This document shows, piece after piece, positions 1-8,701 of a DNA stretch of 64,000 nucleotides (position 1 is the stretch's first letter; each line of letters begins with the position of its first letter). Source of the DNA: Polaromonas hydrogenivorans (lineage in GTDB: Bacteria; Pseudomonadota; Gammaproteobacteria; Burkholderiales; Burkholderiaceae_C); contig NZ_CP157676.1 in NCBI RefSeq assembly GCF_040105105.1, positions 310,001 to 374,000 on the forward strand. Direction: 5' to 3'. The notes under the pieces are model-generated. The model was not told the origin of the DNA. It ran no database searches and saw nothing but the letters and a program-made list of their open reading frames with translations. A program made the translations under genes and the position numbers.

Positions 1-441
1 ATCGCGCACCGTTGCCTGCACCACCGCCTGCGTTGAAACGCCCGAGCAATAGATGCGCTGGATGCCCTGCGCACTCAACTGCGCCATCAGGGTGGTCGAG
101 TAAAACGGACTGACCCGGTGCTTGACCACCTGCACATCGCCCGAACGTTGCTCCAGAGCCGGATGGATCTCGGTGCCAAAGGAGCCCAGCTTGAACAGGC
201 CCATCTTGGGTGCGCCGCCGAAAACCGGCGAGTTCTTTGGGCACTCGTGGTAGTCGCTTGAAAAACCCACACGCACAAAGCCCACGGCCACGCCCGCCTC
301 ACGTGCTTTTGCCAACACCGCGACGGAGTTCTCAATCACGCGACGGCCGCGCACTTGTTCGCCCAGCGGTGATTTTCCGTTCGGGCCATCCACATGAACG
401 AGATCGTTTTGCATGTCGAGGACGAGATAGATAGATTTCAT
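1..441 (-). CDS. Isochorismatase-family cysteine hydrolase (C-terminus outside window)
   Basis: Reading leftward from an ATG at 441 gives 147 residues with no stop before the window edge. The N-terminal motif LVLDMQNDLV places the family Asp at residue 9, VVKHRVSPF places the Lys at 107, and YCSGVSTQAVV places the nucleophilic Cys at 132. This is the full Asp-Lys-Cys triad of the isochorismatase-like fold. Members hydrolyse amide, ureido or enol-ether bonds (N-carbamoylsarcosine, nicotinamide, maleamate, biuret), and the substrate here cannot be assigned. The gene lies 54 bp downstream of the SDR gene on the same strand and is probably the last or a late gene of that operon. The missing part should be about 40-60 residues. 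Confidence 0.85.
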   Translation of the reverse strand, partial: MKSIYLVLDMQNDLVHVDGPNGKSPLGEQVRGRRVIENSVAVLAKAREAGVAVGFVRVGFSSDYHECPKNSPVFGGAPKMGLFKLGSFGTEIHPALEQRSGDVQVVKHRVSPFYSTTLMAQLSAQGIQRIYCSGVSTQAVVQATVRD

Positions 442-495
442 GATTTATTAAATAGGTTTGATGAAAGAAAAAAGGCGAAGGATCGTGGAGGCGTG

Positions 496-1263
496 TCAGT
501 CACACCACATGCCACCATTCACGTCGAGAACTTCGCCAGTGATGAAGCCAGCCTCACGGCCAGCGAGAAAAAGAATGGCCGCTGCCACGTCGGCTGCCGT
601 GCCCATGCGACCTACGGGAATCAACGCCTGCAGCTGCGGCGGAAAAGAAGTGGTCATCGCGGTGGCAATCGGTCCGGGCGCAACCGCGTTAACCGTGATG
701 CCGTCAACCGCCAGCTCCTTGGCGAAAAAGCCTGTCAGCATATGCACGCCGGCCTTCGAAACGCCATACGCTACATTGCCCGCCCGCTGCTGTTCGGCGG
801 CGTCGATCCAGGCCCGGGCATTGCCACTGTTCTTTCCGACCACGGAGCCGATGTTCACGATACGCCCAAAACCCAGGCGCTTCATGCCGGGAACAACTGC
901 CTGGCAGGCCAGAAAGGTCCCCTTCAGGTTGATGTCGATCACGCGGTCCCACTCGGCTTCATCCAGGGTCTGGGCAGCACCAAAGGACACCACGCCGGCC
1001 ACATTCACCAGCAAGTCGACCGGTCCCAGCGTGGACTCGATACGCGACACCAGGGACACGATCTCTGCGCGCTTCGTCACATCAAGCCGCACGGCAGGCG
1101 TTGCGCCCTGCAGATCAACAGTGTCAATAGCCGCTCCGGCCGCTCCGTCGGCAGCCACCACGCGGGCTCCGCGCTCGCGCAAGGCTGCGCATACAGCGGC
1201 GCCGATGGCCCCCATGCCGCCGGTCACCAGGGCCACACGCCCCTCGAATGAAGCGGCTGTCAT
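496..1263 (-). CDS. SDR family NAD(P)-dependent oxidoreductase
   Basis: The 255-residue product is a classical short-chain dehydrogenase. The cofactor motif TGGMGAIG is at 14-21, NVAG at 87-90, and the catalytic set is Ser140, Tyr166 and Lys170 (YGVSK). The Ser-Tyr spacing is about 26 residues, longer than the usual 12-13, because of an insertion around 145-162 next to the substrate pocket. The C-terminal GGMW ending is typical of FabG-like members. The ATG overlaps the stop of the upstream FAD-dehydrogenase gene (ATGA), so the two are translationally coupled. A linked alcohol/ketone redox step in an unidentified catabolic route is inferred from the neighbours. Confidence 0.88.
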   Translation of the reverse strand: MTAASFEGRVALVTGGMGAIGAAVCAALRERGARVVAADGAAGAAIDTVDLQGATPAVRLDVTKRAEIVSLVSRIESTLGPVDLLVNVAGVVSFGAAQTLDEAEWDRVIDINLKGTFLACQAVVPGMKRLGFGRIVNIGSVVGKNSGNARAWIDAAEQQRAGNVAYGVSKAGVHMLTGFFAKELAVDGITVNAVAPGPIATAMTTSFPPQLQALIPVGRMGTAADVAAAILFLAGREAGFITGEVLDVNGGMWCD

Positions 1264-2723
1264 GGCTTTGACCGCCTTGCTGCAGCGACCCCACCGGCGA
1301 TGCGCCCGAATACGAGGCCCTTGAGCACAGAGGTGGCGCCGGTATAGTTTCCGTAGTACATGCCCACCGTTTCGCCAGCAGCGTACAAGCCGGGAATGGC
1401 ATCGCCCTGTGCGTTGACGACGCGTGCCGATTCATCCACTTTCAGGCCGCCGAAGGTGAAGACATTGGCAGAGATGATGGGATACGCGTGAAATGGTCCC
1501 TCGTTGAGCGGGCGGGCCCAGTTGGACTTCGGCGGCGTCAGATTTCTCGTGGCCAGTCCGTCCACTTCCAGTGGACGCCATTCGCCCTCGGGGCAGGCTG
1601 CGTTGTAGGCATCGACAGTGGCTTGCAGCCGCTGAGACGGCACGCCGATCTTCGCGGACAACGCGGCAATGGAGTCGGCGACGACGGGCTGCTTGTCGGT
1701 GCGGATGCCGAGTCTGTAATTCGGAATGCGCAGATGCTGGGCATCAAGGATTGTCCAGGCGGTGCCGCCACGCTGCTCGTAGATGCGGCGCGTCACAGGT
1801 TCATAATGCGCATCGACCGAGCCGGGTGCCTCGTCGGTGAAACGTTCGCCGTCGCGGTTGACCAGGATTCCGTACGGGAAGATGAAAACCGACGGCTCCG
1901 ATACACCCGAGCGCGGGTCCACCGGCTCGGCATGGTAGCTGCCGAAGTCACCACTGGTGGCCGCGCCAATGTCCAGCGCCATGCGAATGCCCTCGCCACG
2001 GTTGTAGTAGGCGCCCTTGCAGACTGGCCGCAGGTATACCGAACGAGGTCCGATATAGCGTGTCATCATTTCTGCGTTGCCTTCAAATCCACCGCATGCG
2101 ATCACCACCTCGCCTTGCAAGGTGAGGCGCGCGTTGTCACGCCCGATCGCACGCAAGCCCACAACCTCTCCGCGCTCGTCCATCACCAGGTCTTGTGCTG
2201 CGGTCTCGTAGAAAAACGTGACGCCAAGCGCTTCGGCGCGAGCTGCAAGAACATCGACCAAGGCCTGTCCACCACCCACGGGAAGAAGGCGCGGCTGGGA
2301 ACTGGTCAAAAATTGCGTAGGAAGAAAATCGAAGCGGGCGCCCAACCCCTGAAGCCAGGCGATGGTGTCACCGGCTGCGCCCGAGAACCGCTCAATGACG
2401 GCCGGATCAGCCAGGCTGAGCGCACGAGCGATTGATGAGCGATGCGACGATACCGCTTCTTCCACCAATTCGGGGTCGATGCTTCCTGAGCCGTTTTCGG
2501 CGAGGTGCGTTTCGAAATCATCGGTGACTTCCGTGAGGCTCTTCATTCGCAGATAAGCTTCGGTGTAGCGGCTCTGGCCGCCGCGGTCATCACGCGTGGC
2601 GCGTTCAAGCACCGCAACACGGGCGCCTGTCTCGGCTGCGGCGACTGCGCTGGACAGGCCGGCTACACCGCAGCCAGCAACGACGACATCGAAAGAGGTT
2701 TGGGTAGGGTCTGGAGCGTTCAT
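1260..2723 (-). CDS. FAD-dependent dehydrogenase (TcuA / fumarate-reductase flavoprotein family)
   Basis: The product has 487 residues. A dinucleotide-binding motif (VAGCGVAGLSSA) begins near residue 16 and is followed by the acidic residue of the ERA segment. The C-terminal half carries FTFGGLKVDE and GLYAAGETVG, typical of the FAD_binding_2 family that includes tricarballylate dehydrogenase, 3-ketosteroid delta-1-dehydrogenase and fumarate reductase flavoprotein. No haem-binding or signal sequence is seen, so it is probably cytosolic. I chose the ATG at 2723; a TTG nine bases upstream would add MHS. It overlaps the SDR gene by 4 bp. A paralogue with the same C-terminal motifs lies at 20029 beyond the mobile-element stack. 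The substrate is unknown; a 2,3-desaturation or alcohol oxidation is plausible. Confidence 0.85.
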   Translation of the reverse strand: MNAPDPTQTSFDVVVAGCGVAGLSSAVAAAETGARVAVLERATRDDRGGQSRYTEAYLRMKSLTEVTDDFETHLAENGSGSIDPELVEEAVSSHRSSIARALSLADPAVIERFSGAAGDTIAWLQGLGARFDFLPTQFLTSSQPRLLPVGGGQALVDVLAARAEALGVTFFYETAAQDLVMDERGEVVGLRAIGRDNARLTLQGEVVIACGGFEGNAEMMTRYIGPRSVYLRPVCKGAYYNRGEGIRMALDIGAATSGDFGSYHAEPVDPRSGVSEPSVFIFPYGILVNRDGERFTDEAPGSVDAHYEPVTRRIYEQRGGTAWTILDAQHLRIPNYRLGIRTDKQPVVADSIAALSAKIGVPSQRLQATVDAYNAACPEGEWRPLEVDGLATRNLTPPKSNWARPLNEGPFHAYPIISANVFTFGGLKVDESARVVNAQGDAIPGLYAAGETVGMYYGNYTGATSVLKGLVFGRIAGGVAAARRSKP

Positions 2724-2821
2724 TGAGTGCAATCAAATAAGATGAATGCTGGTATCTTGCCGCCACCTCGTCAGGGTGAACAGGCCACCGGGGCGAAAAG
2801 ATTTTTCGTTTTGCAGCGCGT

Positions 2822-4201
2822 TCAAGCCGACGGCGGGATGCGGGCGGCATTCAGAAAATCGGCTGCGCTGACCTGCTCAAGTTCGAGCAGCATGCGCCAT
2901 AGACCTTGAGCGTCGGCATGGCCGGCATAGGATGCGCAGTCTATAAACTTGGAATGGACCTGCGACGTATCCAGCTCGAGCAGCGGTGAAGAAATTTCAC
3001 CACTGGTTTTTGACTCCCCCGGTAACTCGATGCGAATTCGGGCCGGCGGATGCCCTGGGTTGTCAGGCAAGCTGGCGTCCACCTCGATGCGGTCGGCCAG
3101 CGCCAGCACCGCTACATCCGCAAGAGATGCTTCATGGAGGTTGGCGAGCGTGACTTCGCCATGCACAAGCGAAAATGCCGTCATGTAGGGGATGCTGTAC
3201 TTTGCGTCCTGCAAAGTCTGCGGCCGGCGGCGTTGTGCAAGCGGCTGGCAGAGCCGGTTCGCCGAGCCATTGACGCTGACTACGACGCGCTCGATTTTCC
3301 TGAAGTCAGTGTGCGCCTGCAATTGCAATGCCGCAGCAACATAAGGATGCGACAGTCGACAGCAAGGCCAGGGCTTGAACGAGGTATCGGTTGCATGCCA
3401 ACGCTCGGTTTGAAGCAACTGCTTGCGCAGCTCGGGGGTTGACTCCAGGCCCAGATAAATACGCAGCAGACCTGCAGCGCCGTCAAGCGAGCCTTCGGGC
3501 CCGACCAGGCCCGAACGAGCCAGCAAAGCCGCAGTCATCCCGCCCATGGCGGCAAAGGCCGGATAGATGGCACGCGCGTTGGAACCCACGCCAAAGCCAG
3601 CTTCCTTGCCACCAGCGGACTGCATGTAGGCAAAGCCGATTGCCGAGACAAGTTCGTCGTCCGTGAGCCCCAGAACGATGCCGGCCGCGAGAGCGGCCCC
3701 TGCATAGCCGAATAGCTGCGTCAGGAACCAGTCCGCCCCCGGCCCCTTGGCGGTCGGACTGCACAGCAGAGCGAGACGGCACATGAGTTCATTCCCGAGT
3801 GCCACGGCAGACACGATGCGGTCGCCATGCGCACCGACCAGCTCGGCAGCTGCCAATGCAGCAGGGAAAGTGACCGTCGTCGGATGAAGGCGCGCAAGAT
3901 CGTGGATGTCGTCATAGTCGAGCAGGTGCGCCAGCGCGGCGTTAGCGAAGGCCGCCGCAGGCAAAGGCAGGCGCTCCGTGCCGCCTAACACGCTGCAGCC
4001 GTGCGCCGCACCCACCGAGAGCGGCCCAACGGCGTCGAGCAAGATACTCATGAGAACCGCTTCGCGGCGGCCGGCCAGTGCAATGCCCGTCGAATCGGCG
4101 ATATGCAGTTTCGTGGAACGGACAACGTGCGGCGCCAGTATGTCGCCGTGGAGGCTGCGCAGCGTTTGCACCAGCACCCGGGTGAGAGGCACCGCGATCA
4201 T
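2822..4201 (-). CDS. MmgE/PrpD family protein
   Basis: The 459-residue product has the all-helical N-terminal half of MmgE/PrpD proteins, with the HLLDYDDIHD and LHPTTVTFPAALAAAE segments, and the mixed C-terminal half with KPWPCCRLSHPYV. Characterised members are 2-methylcitrate dehydratase PrpD, cis-aconitate decarboxylase and iminodisuccinate epimerase. The family is broad, and members outside the methylcitrate operon are often linked to TctC-type receptors, as here. No other methylcitrate-cycle gene is nearby, so PrpD function is unlikely. The gap to the downstream FAD-dehydrogenase gene is 98 bp, and it is probably the first gene of the minus-strand operon that runs to the window edge. 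Confidence 0.85.
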   Translation of the reverse strand: MIAVPLTRVLVQTLRSLHGDILAPHVVRSTKLHIADSTGIALAGRREAVLMSILLDAVGPLSVGAAHGCSVLGGTERLPLPAAAFANAALAHLLDYDDIHDLARLHPTTVTFPAALAAAELVGAHGDRIVSAVALGNELMCRLALLCSPTAKGPGADWFLTQLFGYAGAALAAGIVLGLTDDELVSAIGFAYMQSAGGKEAGFGVGSNARAIYPAFAAMGGMTAALLARSGLVGPEGSLDGAAGLLRIYLGLESTPELRKQLLQTERWHATDTSFKPWPCCRLSHPYVAAALQLQAHTDFRKIERVVVSVNGSANRLCQPLAQRRRPQTLQDAKYSIPYMTAFSLVHGEVTLANLHEASLADVAVLALADRIEVDASLPDNPGHPPARIRIELPGESKTSGEISSPLLELDTSQVHSKFIDCASYAGHADAQGLWRMLLELEQVSAADFLNAARIPPSA

Positions 4202-4546
4202 TGCGCGGCCTCAGCCGATACAACAACGCCAAGCGGGACGATGGCTGATCGTTGCCCAAGGGGGCACGCCCCCGGCATTGATGCATCCAGGAAACGCATC
4301 ACCCGCCAGGCGCGGTCCATGAGGGTTGTTTGGTAGTGCGGAAACGAAGGAAGTTCAGTGTGGGTGTGGTGCCAGATAAGCATTGGGTATTCTTGTTTAC
4401 CAGGCGGGATTCTGGGTTCAACAAAAACGAAAACCGTATTCAGATCACATCGTTGGTGCCCAGGCAGTGGTGAGCCTAGACTTGCGACCGTAAGCACTCC
4501 GAGTTTTCAACGATTGGAGCTGCTCCCTTGCCACAGGAGACAAAAA
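4202..4546. other. Divergent intergenic region
   Basis: These 345 bases separate the leftward PrpD-like gene from the rightward solute-receptor gene and must hold both promoters. The only clear element is the purine-rich ribosome binding site CAGGAGACAAAAA directly before the ATG at 4547. I see no regulator gene, RNA gene or convincing promoter hexamer pair. Confidence 0.4.
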
Positions 4547-5560
4547 ATGAAATTTCCAGCCTTATCCAGGCGCAGTCCTGCCCGACGCGCGACACTTCGC
4601 GCAGCAACCGGTATAACGCTCTTCGCAGCCATCGCACTGGCCTTTCCCGCATGGGCACAGAAGAATTACCCCTCCAAGCCGGTGAAGCTGGTGGTCGGCT
4701 TTCCACCGGGCGGCTCAAATGACATCGTGGCGCGCATCATCACCCCCGCGCTCAGTGAAATTCTGGGTGCGCAAGTCATCGTCGATAACCGTGCAGGCGC
4801 CAGTGGTATCCTCGCTGCCGGACAGGTCGCCAAGTCTGTGCCCGACGGTTACACACTCATGCTGTCCAGCGCAAGCCCTCTCGTCATTGCGCCACACACG
4901 CTGGGAAAGCTACCCTTCGACGTCAATCGCGACTTTTTGGCCATCAATACCGTTGGCTTGACGCCAGAGGCTGTGGCGGTGGGCCCCAATACTTCAGTGA
5001 AATCGTTCAAGGAATTGATCGAACTGTCGAAGACACAAGACGTGACGATCTCTTCTTCAGGCAACGGTGGATTGCCACACCTGACGATCGAGTTGCTCAA
5101 GCAGGCTTCAAAGGGTCGCATCATTCATGTCGCCTACAAGGGCGCCGGACCAGCGATCACCGACACCCTGGCCGGTCACGTGAATGCGGTCACGATGGAC
5201 CTGACCGCCCTCATCCCATTTATCAGGGATGGTCGGCTAAAACCACTGGCGGTGACGAGCGACAAGCGCGTTGATTTCCTGCCGCAGGTCCCCACCGTAC
5301 AGGAAGAAGGTCTGCCGTCCTTCTCTGCCGTCAACTGGCTGGGGATCTTCGCGCCAGCCGGCACGCCAAAATCGATTATCGACCAGCTGCATGCAGCCAT
5401 CGAAAAGGTCATGGCCAACCCTCAAGTGCGCGCGCAGTTGACAACCGCAGCCGTGATTCCCAATACCAGCGCATCACCGCAGGCATTCCAGGCCTTCGTC
5501 GCACAGGAAAACAAACGTTGGGCTCGGGTGGTGACTGACTCGGGTGCGAAGTCGGATTGA
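4547..5560 (+). CDS. Tripartite tricarboxylate transporter substrate-binding protein (Bug/TctC family)
   Basis: The 337-residue periplasmic receptor starts at the ATG preceded by GGAGACAAAAA; an upstream in-frame extension to 4358 lacks a ribosome binding site and is rejected. A long Arg-rich n-region and a hydrophobic stretch ending in PAWAQ form the signal peptide. The mature protein starts with NYPSKPVKLVVGFPPGG, has VIVDNRAGASG for ligand binding, and HVAYKGAGPA in the central hinge. The family binds carboxylates such as citrate, nicotinate, aspartate and terephthalate. No TctA/TctB membrane partner is encoded near it, so it is an orphan receptor. Its location suggests it delivers the substrate of the divergent catabolic operon. 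Confidence 0.92.
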   Translation: MKFPALSRRSPARRATLRAATGITLFAAIALAFPAWAQKNYPSKPVKLVVGFPPGGSNDIVARIITPALSEILGAQVIVDNRAGASGILAAGQVAKSVPDGYTLMLSSASPLVIAPHTLGKLPFDVNRDFLAINTVGLTPEAVAVGPNTSVKSFKELIELSKTQDVTISSSGNGGLPHLTIELLKQASKGRIIHVAYKGAGPAITDTLAGHVNAVTMDLTALIPFIRDGRLKPLAVTSDKRVDFLPQVPTVQEEGLPSFSAVNWLGIFAPAGTPKSIIDQLHAAIEKVMANPQVRAQLTTAAVIPNTSASPQAFQAFVAQENKRWARVVTDSGAKSD

Positions 5561-5574
5561 GGGCGCCCCCCAAG

Positions 5575-5671
5575 GATGAGTGTTGGTGATGAAGCCGAGG
5601 AACATCACGTCGAGCTTGTCATGACGGGTGAACACTTGGCTAGATCCTCTTAGTCGGCGAAACAACTGCTC
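5575..5671 (-). pseudogene. IS5-family transposase relic, C-terminal fragment (fragment 3 of 3)
   Basis: Minus-strand reading gives EQLFRRLRGSSQVFTRHDK followed by LDVMFLGFI, the conserved C-terminal region of IS5-family DDE transposases, which contains the catalytic Glu. The fragment begins abruptly at CTC 5669-5671. It rejoins in frame to the fragment at 8051, where RRNEVE precedes EQLFRR in the intact protein. The 3' end runs out near the end of the solute-receptor gene and no terminal inverted repeat could be recognised. Confidence 0.75.
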
Positions 5672-5700
5672 AACGCACCATCAATAATGCCGCCATAAGA

Positions 5701-5916
5701 TTGATGGATGCTGACAGCGCCCCCATATTGGGTCGTGAAGCCCTGCTCGGGTTGGCAGGCTGGCTGGCAAGGCGGGCAAGCAATGCAAGCGCAGATCTAA
5801 ACGCAGATATGGACCGGGTTGCCGCTGCAAGCGCGGCGCAGTGTGGTGTGCCGCCTGAGCCAGATCGCCTGCCGGCAGTGGCAAGCGGGAGCGCAGTCAA
5901 AGGAGGCCAATCATGA
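5701..5916 (+). CDS. Possible small leader protein of the serine-recombinase element
   Basis: This open frame of 71 residues fills most of the leader between the left element boundary and the recombinase. Its stop overlaps the recombinase ATG (ATGA), and a good AAGGAGG ribosome binding site lies inside its 3' end, an arrangement seen in translationally coupled pairs. The sequence is Ala-rich with a short amphipathic helix and no domain I recognise. It could be a small accessory factor or a chance open frame; the overlap is the only argument for it. Confidence 0.3.
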   Translation: MMDADSAPILGREALLGLAGWLARRASNASADLNADMDRVAAASAAQCGVPPEPDRLPAVASGSAVKGGQS

Positions 5917-8018
5917 ACGAAAGCAGTCCATCGTTGCCCCATCCCAAGATCCACCGCCACCATCATGAACGGCTGGCGGTGGTGTATGTGCGCCAGTCCA
6001 CACCCCAGCAGATGACGCGGCATCCCGAGTCGACCCGACTGCAGTACGGGCTGGTCGATCGCGCGCTGATGCTCGGCTGGTCGCGCGTTGACGTACTGGT
6101 CATCGATGAAGACCTGGGCAAATCGGGCAGCACCGCCCAGGGCCGTAGCGGCTTTCAGCGCCTGGTGACCGAAGTCAGCCTGAACCGGGTCGGACTGGTG
6201 TTGGGCATTGAGATGTCGCGCCTGGCGCGCTCGTGCCGCGACTGGTACCAGCTGCTTGAAGTGTGCGGGCTGTTTGCCACGCTCATCGGCGACTGGGATG
6301 GCGTTTACGATCCGGCGGATTACAACGACCGGCTGCTTCTGGGCTTGAAGGGCACTATGAGCGAGGCCGAGCTGTACCTGATCAAGCAGCGCATGCTCGC
6401 GGGCAAGCGGGCCAAGGCCGAGCGCGGCGAGCTGGGCATGGCGCTGCCGCGCGGCTACATCCGGCAACTCTCCGGCGAGGTTGCCAAGGATCCCGATGCG
6501 CAGGTGCAGGGCACCATTGCACTGGTCTTCAGCCAGTTCGAACGCCTGCGCAGCATCAATGGCCTGCTGCAGTATCTGGTGCGCCACCAGGTCTTGTTGC
6601 CCGATCGGCTACGCGGGGGCCTGCGCAAGGGTGACCTGCAATGGCGTCGCCCCAACCGTGCGACGCTGAGTAATCTGCTTCACAACCCGATTTATGCGGG
6701 GGCCTATGTCTACGGACGCCGGCCCACCGATCTGCGGCGCTGCAAGCCGGGGCGCCCGGGCACGGGCAGAGTGGTGGCCAGGGCGCTGCAATGGGGGGTC
6801 CTGCACAAGGATCGCTTGCCGAGCTACATCAGCTGGGAACAATACGAGCGTAACCTGCATCAACTGCAGATGAACAATGCCCAGGGCATGAGCGCCATCC
6901 GCCATGGCCCATCACTGCTGTCGGGCTTGCTGATCTGTGGACGCTGCGGACGGCGCATGGCGCCCAGCTATCGCAACAGCGGACACTCTTTGCGTTACGA
7001 ATGCGCTCAGATGGCGATCAATTATGGCCAGGCGCGGTGCCAGTCGCTGGTGGGCCGCACGCTCGATGCATTCGTGGCGCAGCAGGTGCTGCGCGCGCTG
7101 GAGCCGGCCGCACTCGAGATCAGCCTGCAGGTGGCCGACCAGATCGAGGCTGAGCGCGCGCAGTTGCAGCAGCACTGGCAGCAGCGCCTGGAGCGGGCGC
7201 ATTACGAAGTGGAGCGGGCCGCGCGGCAATACCAGTGCGTCGAGCCTGAACACCGGCTGGTGGCGCGCACCCTGGAGCATCAGTGGGAGGACGCCCTGAA
7301 CGCCGAGTCAGCGCTCAGGGCTGACTACGAACGCTTTGTGGCCGAGCATCCCTGCCGCCTTTCGGCCGAACAGCGCGAGGCGATCCGCCGACTGGCCGCA
7401 GATATTCCAGCGCTCTGGCAGGCTCCCACCACCACCATGGCCGATCGCCAGGCCATCGTGCGCCAACTCATCGAGCGCGTCACGGTCACCGTGCAAAACG
7501 ACAGCGAGAAGGTCGATGTCCATATCCACTGGGCCGGTGGTCACGCCACCCAAGGGACGCTGACGCGTCCTGTGGCGCGGCTCGATCAGCTCAGCTACTA
7601 TCCCGAACTGACGGCCCGCGTGGCCGCGCTGCATGCCCAGGGCCATGCGCGATCTGGCATTGCGCGCCGGCTCAACGAGGAGGGCTGGCGGCCGGCCAAG
7701 CGGTGTGAGACTTTCAACGCGTCAATGGTCGGAGCCTTAATGGTCAGGATGGGACTGCACACCAAGCAGCAAACGCCTGCGGCGATGGTGGTCCAAAGGC
7801 AAAGCGATGAGTGGACGCTGGGCGAGCTGTCCCACCTGCTGGACATGCCGGCGCCGACCCTGTTCTCCTGGCTTCGTCGCGGCGAGTTGCAGGCAAGGCA
7901 AGTGATGAGCCAGTCCCATCGGCTTTGGCTGGTTCACGCTACGGCCCAGGATCTGGCGCGGCTGCGGTCACGGCGAAACGCAGCATCGGCAAAAGCCATT
8001 GATGAATTCGCCATTTGA
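5913..8018 (+). CDS. Large serine recombinase (recombinase family protein)
   Basis: The product has 701 residues. The resolvase-type catalytic domain is N-terminal: VVYVRQSTPQQ holds the nucleophile Ser29, followed by the SRLARSCRDW segment with the family arginines. A recombinase domain follows (about 170-330), then a zinc ribbon with CGRCGRRM near 342-347 and a further Cys pair in the RYEC and RCQ segments. A long coiled segment (about 400-470) and a C-terminal helix-turn-helix (LGELSHLLDMPAPTLFSWL, about 634) complete it. Such enzymes integrate and excise DNA through a short core sequence. It lies 32 bp from the right element boundary and appears intact. A strong ribosome binding site precedes the ATG. 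Confidence 0.92.
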   Translation: MNESSPSLPHPKIHRHHHERLAVVYVRQSTPQQMTRHPESTRLQYGLVDRALMLGWSRVDVLVIDEDLGKSGSTAQGRSGFQRLVTEVSLNRVGLVLGIEMSRLARSCRDWYQLLEVCGLFATLIGDWDGVYDPADYNDRLLLGLKGTMSEAELYLIKQRMLAGKRAKAERGELGMALPRGYIRQLSGEVAKDPDAQVQGTIALVFSQFERLRSINGLLQYLVRHQVLLPDRLRGGLRKGDLQWRRPNRATLSNLLHNPIYAGAYVYGRRPTDLRRCKPGRPGTGRVVARALQWGVLHKDRLPSYISWEQYERNLHQLQMNNAQGMSAIRHGPSLLSGLLICGRCGRRMAPSYRNSGHSLRYECAQMAINYGQARCQSLVGRTLDAFVAQQVLRALEPAALEISLQVADQIEAERAQLQQHWQQRLERAHYEVERAARQYQCVEPEHRLVARTLEHQWEDALNAESALRADYERFVAEHPCRLSAEQREAIRRLAADIPALWQAPTTTMADRQAIVRQLIERVTVTVQNDSEKVDVHIHWAGGHATQGTLTRPVARLDQLSYYPELTARVAALHAQGHARSGIARRLNEEGWRPAKRCETFNASMVGALMVRMGLHTKQQTPAAMVVQRQSDEWTLGELSHLLDMPAPTLFSWLRRGELQARQVMSQSHRLWLVHATAQDLARLRSRRNAASAKAIDEFAI

Positions 8019-8050
8019 GTGTTACGGAGGTTGTATGACTGGTAGATCTC

Positions 8051-8178
8051 GACCTCATTGCGTCGCTTGTACAGCGTCTTGTCGTATTGCCACAATCAAC
8101 GCGTTTTTTTAGCGGCGGCACGACCGGTATGAAACTCCGCGCTGCTCTCAGTGCGCGGGTTTCGTTGCCTTCACTACC
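8051..8178 (-). pseudogene. IS5-family transposase relic, central fragment (fragment 2 of 3)
   Basis: Minus-strand reading gives [19 protein letters not shown] and then, after a one-base frameshift, QYDKTLYKRRNEVE. Both are diagnostic IS5-family segments that lie just before the C-terminal region. The fragment is bounded at 8178 by the IS66 element and at 8050 by the serine-recombinase element. The frameshift near 8085-8100 shows that the gene is dead independently of the insertions. Confidence 0.72.
8171..8178 (+). repeat. 8 bp target duplication, left copy (IS66)
   Basis: TCACTACC directly precedes the left IS66 end (GTAAGCG at 8179) and recurs right after the right end at 19485-19492. Eight bases is the characteristic duplication length of IS66-family transposition. 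Confidence 0.95.
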
Positions 8179-8287
8179 GTAAGCGTACGACGAGTACCAT
8201 TCTTGCGCGGGAGTGATGCGCCGGGCAGTATCCGGGGAGTTGCCCACCACGATGGTGTGCACTCAACCCGGACAAGTGCACACCACC

Positions 8288-8701
8288 ATGGAAACTCCCA
8301 GAAATCCTCTGAAGGCCACCAAGCGCAGACACAGCGCGGCCTTCAAACGCAAACTCGTCAAGCTGACCGAAGAGGCCGGCGCCTCGGTCGCAGCCATCGC
8401 GCTGGCGCACGGCATCAATGCCAACTTGCTGTTCAAGTGGCGGCGCGCACAGGCTGGCCGCCCGGCGCGGCGCAAGCCCGCCGCGCAGGCCGTACTGCTG
8501 CCCGTCACGCTGGATCCCTTGCCACCGGCAAGCGCGATCATCGAGTTGCCAGCGCCAGCGCCAGCGCCAACGCCAACGGCGCGGGCACCGGCAGTTGGCA
8601 TCATCGAGATCGATTTCGGCGGTGCGCGCGTGCGACTGCGCGGCAGCGTCGATCCGGACAGCGTGCGCTGCGTGCTCCAGGCGCTGCGAGACGCGGGATG
8701 A
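8288..8701 (+). CDS. tnpA: IS66 TnpA (accessory helix-turn-helix protein)
   Basis: The 137-residue product has a transposase_8-type [20 protein letters not shown], then [19 protein letters not shown] and KWRRAQ. The C-terminal region ends in [15 protein letters not shown] and [13 protein letters not shown], the usual TnpA tail of IS66. In between is a low-complexity Ala-Pro stretch encoded by repeated GCCAGC units around 8550-8580. I chose the ATG at 8288; an upstream extension lies in the element's end region and has no homology signal. The stop overlaps the tnpB ATG. TnpA is required together with TnpB and TnpC for transposition in this family. Confidence 0.9.
   Translation: METPRNPLKATKRRHSAAFKRKLVKLTEEAGASVAAIALAHGINANLLFKWRRAQAGRPARRKPAAQAVLLPVTLDPLPPASAIIELPAPAPAPTPTARAPAVGIIEIDFGGARVRLRGSVDPDSVRCVLQALRDAG

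Larger units (their letters stand above)
5669..8050 (+). mobile_element. Single-gene serine-recombinase element inserted in an IS5-family transposase gene
   Basis: The element is about 2.38 kb and holds one large serine recombinase plus a 240 bp leader. Its boundaries are set by the interrupted host gene: minus-strand codons for RRNEVE end at 8051 and codons for QLFRRLRG resume at 5668, and removing one copy of CTC plus the element restores the frame exactly. The shared trinucleotide CTC (5669-5671 and 8048-8050) fits the short crossover core of serine recombinases. There are no terminal inverted repeats and no longer target duplication. Confidence 0.75.

Noticed and set aside
394..1324. Overlapping plus-strand frames of 285 and 288 codons
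   Set aside because: They lie antisense to the SDR gene, which has a full set of catalytic residues; the plus-strand frames show no family motif.
4198..4497. 99-codon minus-strand frame upstream of the PrpD-like gene
   Set aside because: It overlaps the PrpD start, has no recognised domain and fills a divergent promoter region; coding cannot be supported.
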